DNA from: Gracilaria domingensis | Taxonomy: Eukaryota > Rhodophyta > Florideophyceae > Gracilariales > Gracilariaceae | Direction: 5' to 3' | DNA: 64,000 nucleotides | Assembly (NCBI GenBank): GCA_022539475.1 | Contig: VCMS01000058.1 | Span: 124,001 to 188,000, forward strand | Shown: in pieces, positions 1-7,601 of the stretch | How positions within the stretch are numbered: the first letter of the stretch is position 1 | Layout: the number at the start of each line of letters is the position of its first letter | Notes under the pieces: generated by a model | What the model saw: only the letters and a program-made list of their open reading frames with translations | The model's database searches: none | What the model was told of the DNA's origin: nothing | Program-made: the position numbers and the translations under genes

Positions 1-1
1 A

Positions 2-439
2 GCGCTCAACTTCCCGGGCAGCTGGCACGATAGTCGGCTAGCTTACATTTCCGGGCTTTACTGGCCTTCACTGGCATTGGACAGCAACACACCACCGGGA
101 TACGCTGTTCTCGGAGACAGCGCATTTGTGAACGACAGAAGAACCGGAAAGGTCGTACGAGCTCGCAAAGTAAACGAGTGGAAGAATCTGCCAGTGTCCG
201 ACGGTTGTGTTGCTGTTGAGCTTCTGCTGCAGCGAATGTATCCGAGTGAGAGGCAAAGTGCCGAATGGGGTGTACGAGGCCTCAAAGCACCTTTCCGTCG
301 CCTGACCAGGACCCTTCCCGGTGACCATTACAAGCGCGGACGGCTGCTGAGCGTTGCCTGTCATCTGGTCAACTACAGAACGCGGGTAGCTGGTCTGAAC
401 CAAATAGCGTCCGTGTATAGTAAAGCTCCAACGCAATAA
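2..439 (+). CDS. DDE superfamily (PIF/Harbinger-like) transposase, C-terminal 145 residues
   Basis: The reading frame is open from the first bases of the window, so the gene starts upstream. Visible motifs fit the DDE_Tnp_4 family: an N-F-P-G-S-W-H-D-S block at about residues 3-11, a P-P-G-Y-x-V-L-G-D-S block carrying the second catalytic aspartate, and an S-A-E-W-G-V-R-G-L-K block carrying the final glutamate, followed by a typical N-Y-R-T-R-V-x-G-L-N-Q-I tail. The first catalytic aspartate is outside the window. The protein would cut and paste transposon DNA. An AATAAA polyadenylation-like signal overlaps the stop region at 437-442. No stop interrupts the visible part, so it could be intact. 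Confidence 0.75.
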   Translation, partial: ALNFPGSWHDSRLAYISGLYWPSLALDSNTPPGYAVLGDSAFVNDRRTGKVVRARKVNEWKNLPVSDGCVAVELLLQRMYPSERQSAEWGVRGLKAPFRRLTRTLPGDHYKRGRLLSVACHLVNYRTRVAGLNQIASVYSKAPTQ

Positions 440-1261
440 AATAACCGTCGCTCACAATCCATCTCGCCCACAGCGTGGCGCTCAGCAGCTGCTACTTCAA
501 CACCGCGCGTGCATTGCGGCCGCATGCAGCGGCGTCGCACACAGCGCGCAGCGCCGGCGCACATTGGACAAACTTGCGCGTCACAATGTTGTCCGATGTT
601 GCTCATCTCATGGTTGCGAGAGCCAGGCGGCGCGCGGGGTGCCCCAGCGATGATGCGCGGGCGGCGGAGGCGGCGAGGAGGTGGGCGACGCGTGCGGGTT
701 TTGCGTTAGCGACGACTTGCACGGCGAGCCGGCCGCGCCCGCAGTGGACGGCTGCTGCGTCCGGCGGGAGCGCGCGCGAGGGGGATGGGTAACTCTGTGG
801 TCACGCGTCGATTAGCAGCGCCACCCACCGAACCGCCCGTCCCCGGCGTGCGCGGCGTTTTCGGCCTCTTCGCCGAGCGCGCCGCAGCCGCAGCAGTGCG
901 AGCTCGTGTGGGCGTTTGCGGCGACAACAGGTAGTGCTTTGCGTGTTGTTGCATTTCGGGCGTGCTTCCCGCCGGCGCGTGCGATCAACAGCGTCGGACG
1001 AGTGTTTACGCAGCAGCGCCCGTAGCATATGACGCGGGAAAGACGCGCGCGAGGAAGGGCGGGGGGCGGCGCGTAGCGTCGCTAGGACCGCAGAGCAGCG
1101 TGCGCAACCAAGCTGACTTGGCACCAGCCGGGCAGCTGCCAAAAGGTACGCGCCTTTCCGCCATCGCACGCGCGCTACACATCGCCATACGTGGCAGTGC
1201 TTTGTCACAGAAGGCACTCGTCCCACCTTCGAAAAGTGCTGCGCCCACGGCACGGTGAACG
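440..1261. other. CpG-rich stretch without a recognised gene
   Basis: Both strands contain long open frames, but their translations are arginine/alanine-rich low complexity with no recognisable domain, as expected by chance at this base composition. It may be the promoter and leader of the TFIIE-beta-like fragment that follows. Confidence 0.4.
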
Positions 1262-1525
1262 ATGCCCACCGCCACTGACCAGGCGTATCAAGTGCCTGGT
1301 GCGCCCAACCGCAGCAACCAAACCGACCCCCCACGCGCCGCCATGACGGAGGACCTGCCCGTCGGCCTGCAGCTGGCGCGCGTGCACAACGTTCTGCGCG
1401 CCGAGCAGCAAGCCTTCACGTTCACGCAGATCCATCACAACACCGGCGTCGACATTGACGGCAAGTACGACGTGCTGCTGTCGCTCACCGGCGATACAAC
1501 ACGGGCGGGACGGCGAACGCAATGA
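1262..1525 (+). pseudogene. TFIIE-beta-like N-terminal fragment, truncated
   Basis: The 87-residue frame begins with ATG at 1262 (a second ATG at 1343 sits in a good context). Residues 31-77 resemble the start of the TFIIE-beta core winged helix: a P-V-G-x-Q-x-x-R-V block, then Q-A-F-T-x-x-Q-I, then V-D-I and a V-x-x-S-L turn. Similarity stops near 1490, where known homologues continue with a conserved N-N-P-K-V block; here the frame runs into unrelated residues and a stop at 1523-1525. The rest of the gene is not found in the following 1.3 kb, which carries a Myb-like gene on the other strand. TFIIE-beta is a Pol II initiation factor. A spliced gene with a distant second exon is possible but I see no supporting splice site. 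The family assignment is from motif pattern only. Confidence 0.45.
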
Positions 1526-1530
1526 ATGAC

Positions 1531-2583
1531 TCAGTTCCTTGATTTGTCGAGCACGCGTGTGATCGTGTCCTCAATCGTTGAAGCAACCATCGCTTGGATG
1601 CTTTGGCGGCTGCGCTCCACGACTTCCTTCACCAACGACTCCATGTCTCTATCCGCTGCCGCCATCTGTTGCCTCATCCGACTAGTCTGGGCGTCCTGAA
1701 AGTCTCGCAAACTCCTTCCCAAATCCTTCATAGTGTCCTGGAGCTCCGTCTCCCGTCGCTTGGCAGGTGTAATGTATGGTCTACTCACCATCCGCTTTTG
1801 CTGGTTCTGACTAACATTATTGTTCCGACTACCCGCTTGATTCTGTTGCCCGGAAGGGCCTGCTACAGATTCGTTTTCTTTGGCGCTTAGCCCAATGTGA
1901 TCTTCGAGATTGGAATTGTAGCTTAGAGATGCCATTTTGGACAGTATCTCCTTTTGGATATTCTTAGCTCGGCGAACGTACTCAGGACATGTGGGATCAC
2001 CCGTTCGTTTTTGGTAGTATAGCAGCTTGTCATACTTCTTCTTCAGTGCGACGGAACGTCTTCGTGGTCTGTCATTATCCTGTGCGTACCGGTTGTAGTC
2101 GCGATAAACTAATGCCCATCCATTCATACCTGTTGGTTCGTGTTCCTCAATGATGTCTAGAAGTAGATTAACATCGTGCACGGTGTAGTTCCACGTGTTG
2201 ATTGTCCTGCCTCTGCAGCCTTTCTTCTTTTTCTTCTTACTGGTTTTAGCTGGTTCTACGGTGTCTACATCTTGCGCTGGCTGCACTTGAGAGTTTTGCT
2301 GAGTCGGTTGCTGTGCCGATACGGGCTGTTGTTTGTGTGGAAGCAGATCGTTGCGTTGCTGTCGCTCGTGTTCCAAACATTCCGGGACCTGCGTTTCTGG
2401 TGGCTGGGTCTCGTCAAGGTCACCCCAATTGTCGTCGTCCTCTTCTGCTAATAAGTACTCCTCCTCCTCCCCGACGTTAACCAGGTTCTCAATACGCAGC
2501 ATTTGACGGTTCATGCTCTTTAGAAACGCTCTATCGTGTTGAAGTTTATAATTCAGCCTGCGCTTTTTGCTCATGCGCTGCAT
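1531..2583 (-). CDS. Myb/SANT-like DNA-binding protein, probably transposon-associated
   Basis: A 350-residue protein. The N-terminal 105 residues are acidic and glutamine-rich, followed by a lysine run at about 116-122. Residues about 128-215 form a Myb/SANT-like domain of the type common in oomycete and fungal repeat-associated proteins (DUF6818-like): V-N-L-L-L-D-I-I-E-E at the start, N-G-W-A-L-V in the first half, and a G-D-P-T-C-P-E-Y-V-R-R-A-K block at the end. The C-terminal 90 residues are predicted coiled coil. The convergent DDE transposase at 2-439 supports a role as the DNA-binding partner of a Harbinger-type element. Base composition is markedly lower in GC than the flanking islands, which fits an insertion. 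Confidence 0.7.
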   Translation of the reverse strand: MQRMSKKRRLNYKLQHDRAFLKSMNRQMLRIENLVNVGEEEEYLLAEEDDDNWGDLDETQPPETQVPECLEHERQQRNDLLPHKQQPVSAQQPTQQNSQVQPAQDVDTVEPAKTSKKKKKKGCRGRTINTWNYTVHDVNLLLDIIEEHEPTGMNGWALVYRDYNRYAQDNDRPRRRSVALKKKYDKLLYYQKRTGDPTCPEYVRRAKNIQKEILSKMASLSYNSNLEDHIGLSAKENESVAGPSGQQNQAGSRNNNVSQNQQKRMVSRPYITPAKRRETELQDTMKDLGRSLRDFQDAQTSRMRQQMAAADRDMESLVKEVVERSRQSIQAMVASTIEDTITRVLDKSRN

Positions 2584-2783
2584 CGCTCGAAACCGAAACG
2601 GCAGTTGCGTCCTGTGAAAGCGGTGGCCACTCCAAGACTACTCGCGTCTTATGCATCGCTTGCAATAAACACGCCATGGTTACAGACGAAAGTGTGTAAC
2701 TACTCTGGTTCTGTCTCGCCAGCGTGGCAGATAGTTCCTCAGTCACCTTTAGGAAAGTAGCAATTTCCGGTTGCACCCACTGC

Positions 2784-3087
2784 TTACACATACGGCGACG
2801 AATCGTCCGCGCCGGGCGCGCGCGCGCGCCGCGCCTCGGAGTGGTTGAGCGCCACCACGATGGCGGCCACCAGCACCAGCATGACACCCGCCGCCGAGCG
2901 CGCCGACACGTACTCGCGCAGCGCCAGCGCGCCCAGCAGCACGCCCAGCGGCGTGGACAGGTTCTGCACCACCACGGCCGGCGCCACCCTGCAACGCTGC
3001 ATTCCACAGATTCCAAAGCATTGGCTGCCAAAGCCGCACAGCGCCGCGCCCAACGCCACCGCGCGCGCCGTCCAATCGCCGCCGCGC

Positions 3088-3118
<31 letters not shown>

Positions 3119-3767
3119 GCGCGCGCGCCGCCGCGCCGAACAACAGCCCCAGCGCGAACAGGCAGCACTCGAACGCGATCACGTGATACAGCCAGTGGTA
3201 TCGCTCGGCGTACTTGCGCACAAACACAATGCTGGCCGCCAGGAACACCGCCGACAGCAGCCCGAGCGCCACGCCGCCCGCCAGCTGCGCCACCGGCGTG
3301 TGCTGCACGCTCGCCGAGAACGGGTCGGCCACCAGCACCACGCCCGCCACGCAGCCCAGCACGGCCAGCGCGTCGCTCCAGTGCACGCGCTCGCGCGCGA
3401 ACAGCGCGCCGAACAGCACGCTGAACGCCGGGCAGCTGGCGCTCAGCGTCACCGCCACCGCCACCGGCACCAGCGCCAGCGAGCCGTACAGGCAGAACGA
3501 CGCCGCGCTGGCCAGCAGCGCGCGCGCCAGCAGCGGCGCGTAGTGCGCCAGCTCGCGCCGCGGCGCCGCCATCTCGCGCGCGCCGGCGCGCAGCGCCAGC
3601 AGCAGCGGCGCCGTCACCGCGGGGCGCAGCAGCACCGCCTGCGACACGCCGAGCGCGAAGCGCGCCTCCGCCGCGCGCATCAGCACGGACAGCGCCGCCA
3701 CGCACAGCGCGCACAGCGCCATGTGCAGCAGCGGCGGCACGCGATCGCGGCCGCACGGCTCGCCCAT
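2784..3767 (-). CDS. Drug/metabolite transporter (EamA, DMT superfamily)
   Basis: A 327-residue polytopic membrane protein with about ten hydrophobic helices arranged as two EamA-like halves. The first half ends with the typical S-x-x-P-x-F motif (S-A-S-C-P-A-F, about residue 131) followed by a helix and A-R-E-R. The second half has Q-N-L-S-T-P-L-G-V-L-L-G-A-L followed by L-R-E-Y, the equivalent repeat signature. A run of nine glycines near residue 218 is encoded by a GCC repeat (3089-3119) and sits in the loop between the halves. Substrate is unknown; the family includes nucleotide-sugar, amino-acid and plastid triose-phosphate carriers. It is transcribed divergently from the small gene at 4214. 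Confidence 0.8.
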
Positions 3768-4102
3768 CGCCGTTGCTGCGCGACGGCGGCGCGCCGCCGC
3801 CGCGGCCCCCTCCGCCGTGCCGCGCCGCCGCGCGCTTTAACGCGCGCGCAATTGACAGTGGCGGCGCGCGTCGCGCGCGTGCGGCGCGCGCCGCCGCGCC
3901 GCCGCTCGGGCCGCACGCGTGTTGCCGCCGCGCGCGCGCGCGTGGACACGTTGCGAGCGCGCGAGCGAGCGCGCGCGCGCGCGCGCGCGTGGGTGTCACT
4001 TTGTGCCACCCGAGCGCGCCGCGCGCGAAACGGTTTAAAAGCGACGGGGCGCGCCGCGCGCGCACCCCGCGCCCGTCGCCCGCCGTCCTCCGCTTCCGTT
4101 GC

Positions 4103-4135
<33 letters not shown>

Positions 4136-4213
4136 GCGTCCACGGCCGTCGCCCCGTCGGAGCATAGCGCGCGTGGATCGAGGAAAAAAAAGAAAAAAAA
4201 AGGTATTGCGGCG
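3768..4213. promoter_or_regulatory. Divergent CpG-rich promoter region
   Basis: This interval separates two start codons on opposite strands. It contains long alternating CG runs (for example 3955-3990) that could adopt Z-DNA, and a TTTAAAAG box near 4033 that may act as a TATA-like element for the gene at 4214. An A-rich tract (4183-4200) lies just before that start codon. Confidence 0.4.
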
Positions 4214-4510
4214 ATGGCGCACTTCTCGCAGCCGGATGAGTGGACCATTTTCCACATTGCCGAGCGCGCCAACGGCGCCAGCGGCTACTCGCTGAAGGCG
4301 GGCGTCGACGCGGCGCTGAGCGCGCAGCCGAGCGCCGAGTCGCCGTTCAAGCCGCGCGTGCTGCCGCGCGACGGCACCGGCGAGGACGCCAAGCTGCTGG
4401 ACGCGCTGGCGGCGGCGGCGCCCGCCGGCGGCAAGCCGTCGGCGGCGGCGCCGCCGGCGCGCAAGAGCAAGTCGAGTCGCGGCGGCAGGCCGCGCAAGAA
4501 GGCGGCCTGA
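4214..4510 (+). CDS. Small basic-tailed protein of unknown function
   Basis: A 98-residue protein. The N-terminal part (M-A-H-F-S-Q-P-D-E-W-T-I-F-H-I-A-E-R) looks like a genuine folded segment and is unlike the arginine/alanine noise of neighbouring frames. The C-terminal 20 residues are strongly basic and contain G-G-R-P-R-K-K, close to the G-R-P core of AT-hook DNA-binding motifs. The middle is alanine/proline-rich. I do not recognise the family; a nuclear or chromatin role is only suggested by the tail. The start is the first ATG after an A-rich leader. Confidence 0.55.
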   Translation: MAHFSQPDEWTIFHIAERANGASGYSLKAGVDAALSAQPSAESPFKPRVLPRDGTGEDAKLLDALAAAAPAGGKPSAAAPPARKSKSSRGGRPRKKAA

Positions 4511-5217
4511 CGGCGGCGCCCGCCGCGGCGCAGCGCGCGCGGGCGCGCAGCGTTGAGCGCGCGAGGCGCACGCGAAGGCACGCGGCGCGTCGAAGCCGCG
4601 CCTTGGGGGTGTGCGCTTTCTCCGGCGCGCTTGGCGTCGACGCCGTGTCGCATGTCATCATCGAGAGCACTCACAGTAAACAAGCGGCGCGCAACGTACA
4701 CATCGCAGCGCACGTGACGCGTCCGCGCGCGCGCGTCTCCGCTCGCTGCCGCGCCCGCCGCCGCACGCCGCGAAAAAAACAATTTTTTTCACGCGTTGCG
4801 CCGCTTACAGCGCGAGGCACAGCGCAGACAGCGCATCGCGCTTGCGCGTCGCCGCGTCGCCGCGTCGCCGCCCCCCCCGCCCGCCAGATCTGTTCACATT
4901 CCAAATTCACACGCGCGCGCTCCTCCTTCGGCGTGCGCCGCGCCGCCGCGCGTTTCCCGCCCCCACGCGCGCCACGCCCCACACGCCCCACACGCCCCAC
5001 ACGCGCGCCACGCACCCCACGCACTCCCCACCCCACTCCCACGTGCCATCAATCAAGTCGGCTGCCGCATCGGTGCCGCGCACGTCGGCTGCGCTGTGTT
5101 GTTCATGCCATTGATGATGATGATCCCTGCGTGCACATTTGTACACATCTTCAAAACCCCATCGCTCCCCGCAACCGAAGCGCGGCGGGTGCGGCACCAC
5201 TCACTACCGCAACCACC
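4511..5217. other. Intergenic region and leader upstream of glycyl-tRNA synthetase
   Basis: No gene is supported. It contains a short A/T hairpin at about 4773-4791 (an A run and T run separated by CAA), a C-rich pyrimidine/CA tract with four imperfect 9-bp CACGCCCCA units at 4973-5005, and lower-GC sequence just before the start codon. Confidence 0.4.
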
Positions 5218-7287
5218 ATGACTAACGAAATCAAGCAACTGGAAGCCGCCGTCGACTCCGCCACCCAGGCCTACAAGGCCCAGAGTGACGTCGTCGCCAA
5301 GCTGCGCTGCGACCCGGCCCACGCCGAGCAGCTCTCCGCCGCAGAGCTGCAGCTCCGCCTGTACAAGCGCGCCGTCGATCAGGCGCGCAGCACTCTCAAC
5401 GCCCAGCGCACAGATCCCGCCGAGGCCAACGCCGTGTCCGCGCGCGCAGCAGCCGTCCACGTGTTGCTGCGCCGTCGCTTCTTCATTGCGCCTGCCTTTG
5501 AAATCTACGGCGGTGTCGCCGGTCTCTACGACTATGGCCCGCCCGGCTGCGCGGTCAAGAACAACTTGCTGGCCGTTTGGCGCCAGCATTTTATCGTCGA
5601 AGAGGGCATGCTGGAGCTGGAGGCTACCTGCCTCACTCCAGCTCCTGTGCTCAAGGCCAGCGGCCATGTGGACAAGTTTAACGACCTCATGGTCACCGAC
5701 GTGCACACTGCCGCGCCCTATCGCGCCGATCATCTTCTGGGCGATCACCTGGACCAACTGCTCGCCACCGAGCCGAACCACCCGCTTCGCGATGAGATGT
5801 CGCACTTGCTGGCTACACTCGATGAGCTCGATCAGCAGCAGATGGATCAATGTCTCACCAAGTACCAAGTCAAGGCGCCGGAAACGGGCAACGATATCAC
5901 CGCGTGCGCCCCGTTCAACCTCATGTTCCAGACCTCCATCGGCCCGTCCGGCAACCAGGTGGGCTACCTACGACCTGAAACGGCGCAGGGCATTTTTGTC
6001 AACTTCAAAAGGCTGCTCGAAACGTCGGGCGGCAAACTGCCTTTTGCATGTGCCCAAATCGGTCTCTCTTTCCGAAACGAGATCAAGCCCAGGGGCGGTT
6101 TGCTGCGTGTGCGCGAGTTTCAGCAGGCTGAGATCGAGCATTTTGTGCACCCGGACAACAAGTCGCACCCCAAGTTTGACAGCGTCAACAACGTGCACAT
6201 CAACATGTTTGGGCGGGAACAGCAGCTGTCGCGTGAGTGTGTGCCGCTGAGGATCACCGTCGGCGAGGCGGTGGCCAAACGGCTGATCGGCAACGAGACG
6301 CTGGGCTACTTTATCGCGCGCACCAGCCTTTTCGTGGAGAAGGTGGGGATGAACATGGAGCTGGTGCGCTTCCGCCAGCACCTGGAGCACGAAATGGCGC
6401 ATTACGCGTCGGACTGCTGGGATCTGGAGATCAAGAGTCTGTCGGCCAACAAGTGGGTGGAATGCGCCGGACTGGCGGACCGCTCGGCGTTTGACCTGAG
6501 CAATCACTCCAAGCGGTCGGGCATCGAGTTGACGGCGCGCGAGAACTACGCGGAGCCGCGGCGGGTGCAGCAGCTGGTGTGCGTGCCCAACAAGGGCGTG
6601 CTCGGGCGCACGTTCAAGAAGAACGCGCAGGTGATCATGAAGGCGCTGGCGGAGAAGGGCGAGCGCGAGCTGACGCAGCTGAGGGCGCAGCTGGAGAGCG
6701 AGGGCGCGGTGGAGGTGGGCGGCTTTGAGGTGACGGGCGAGCACGTGTCGTTCCGGTCGGAGACCAAGTCGGTGTCGGGGCGCAGCTTCTACCCGTCGGT
6801 GATCGAGCCGAGCTTTGGCGTGGGGCGCATCCTGTGCTGCCTGTGGGAGCACTCGTACTACGTGCGGGAGGGCGAGGACGACGCGGAGGCGCAGACGGTG
6901 CGCGCGGTGCTGGCGCTGCCGGCGTGCGTGGCGGCGGTGAAGTGCGCGGTGCTGCCGCTGAGCAAGAACGCGGCGTTCGACGCGACGGTGGAGGCGGTGC
7001 GGGCGGCGCTGAGCGAGCGCGGGCTGGTGAGCCGCGTGGACGACTCGGGCATCTCGATCGGGCGGCGGTACGCGCGCGCGGACGAGATGGGCACGCCGTT
7101 CGCCATCACGGTGGACTTCGCGTCGGCGGCGGACGGGTCGGTGACGCTGCGCGAGCGCGACTCCACGCGGCAGGTGCGCGCGTCGGTGGCGGACGCCGTG
7201 GCGGCCGTGGCCGACGTGGTGGCCGGCCGCCGCGACTGGGCGCACGTGCAGGCCGCGCTGCCCGCGTTCGACGCCGCCGCCGCGTGA
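5218..7287 (+). CDS. GARS: Glycyl-tRNA synthetase (class II, alpha2 type)
   Basis: A 689-residue enzyme that charges tRNA-Gly with glycine. The first 65 residues resemble a WHEP-type helix hairpin. The catalytic domain begins near residue 95 with F-E-I-Y-G-G-V-A-G-L-Y-D-Y-G-P-P-G, the standard motif of the eukaryotic/archaeal enzyme. Motif 2 is visible as F-R-N-E-I near residue 285 and motif 3 as E-P-S-F-G-V-G-R-I near residue 530. The C-terminal 130 residues fit the anticodon-binding domain. Length matches the eukaryotic family. The ATG at 5218 in an ACCACCATG context is the first that gives the family N-terminus; the frame stays open further upstream only because of base composition. No organelle transit peptide is evident from this start. 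Confidence 0.95.
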   Translation: MTNEIKQLEAAVDSATQAYKAQSDVVAKLRCDPAHAEQLSAAELQLRLYKRAVDQARSTLNAQRTDPAEANAVSARAAAVHVLLRRRFFIAPAFEIYGGVAGLYDYGPPGCAVKNNLLAVWRQHFIVEEGMLELEATCLTPAPVLKASGHVDKFNDLMVTDVHTAAPYRADHLLGDHLDQLLATEPNHPLRDEMSHLLATLDELDQQQMDQCLTKYQVKAPETGNDITACAPFNLMFQTSIGPSGNQVGYLRPETAQGIFVNFKRLLETSGGKLPFACAQIGLSFRNEIKPRGGLLRVREFQQAEIEHFVHPDNKSHPKFDSVNNVHINMFGREQQLSRECVPLRITVGEAVAKRLIGNETLGYFIARTSLFVEKVGMNMELVRFRQHLEHEMAHYASDCWDLEIKSLSANKWVECAGLADRSAFDLSNHSKRSGIELTARENYAEPRRVQQLVCVPNKGVLGRTFKKNAQVIMKALAEKGERELTQLRAQLESEGAVEVGGFEVTGEHVSFRSETKSVSGRSFYPSVIEPSFGVGRILCCLWEHSYYVREGEDDAEAQTVRAVLALPACVAAVKCAVLPLSKNAAFDATVEAVRAALSERGLVSRVDDSGISIGRRYARADEMGTPFAITVDFASAADGSVTLRERDSTRQVRASVADAVAAVADVVAGRRDWAHVQAALPAFDAAAA

Positions 7288-7601
7288 TTAGCTGGTGGTA
7301 AAAGTGCTGGCGCGTCGCCGCGCCGTGGCGCGCGTGGCGCGCGTGGCGCGCCGCCATTGGCCGCGCCCGCTGGCGCGCCGCGCGCGCGCGCGGCGCGCGA
7401 GCGCGCCGCCGATTGCGCGCACGCGCGCGCGCGCGCGCGCCGCTCTCATCCATTTCCGCCGCGTGCGCGTGTGCCACACCACTGAGAGCGGCGCCGCCCG
7501 CCCGCGCCCCGCTCCTGCGCAGCGGCCGTCGCCCGTCGCCGCCGCTCCCCCCCCCCCCCCCCCCCCGCCTCCTCCCCTCTCCCCTCTCCCCGCCCCCGCT
7601 C
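7288..7601. other. CpG-rich spacer and C-rich leader before the PP2C gene
   Basis: Contains alternating CG runs (about 7380-7440) and, directly before the start codon at 7602, a pyrimidine tract with a run of about twenty C bases (from about 7547). No coding potential beyond compositionally open frames. Confidence 0.4.

Larger units (their letters stand above)
1..2583. mobile_element. Probable PIF/Harbinger-related element (left part outside window)
   Basis: A DDE transposase C-terminus on the + strand and a Myb/SANT-like gene on the - strand face each other tail to tail. PIF/Harbinger transposons are known for exactly this pairing of a DDE transposase with a separate Myb-like DNA-binding protein, so one two-gene element is a reasonable inference. 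A fragment resembling TFIIE-beta lies between them. I could not define terminal inverted repeats or a target-site duplication; the left end is outside the window and the right end would fall between 2584 and 2783. The two genes could also be unrelated insertions. Confidence 0.4.

Noticed and set aside
475-1334. Several open frames of 70-177 codons on both strands
   Set aside because: Translations are arginine/alanine-rich without motifs, and overlap in many frames as expected for CpG-rich DNA.
2749-4295. Open frames of over 500 codons on both strands overlapping the DMT transporter
   Set aside because: They are alternate-frame shadows of the transporter and its CpG-rich flank; only the 2784-3767 frame has membrane helices and family motifs.
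4773-4791. A/T hairpin resembling a bacterial-type terminator
   Set aside because: The host is eukaryotic, and the hairpin lies in the leader of the glycyl-tRNA synthetase gene; likely a compositional feature.
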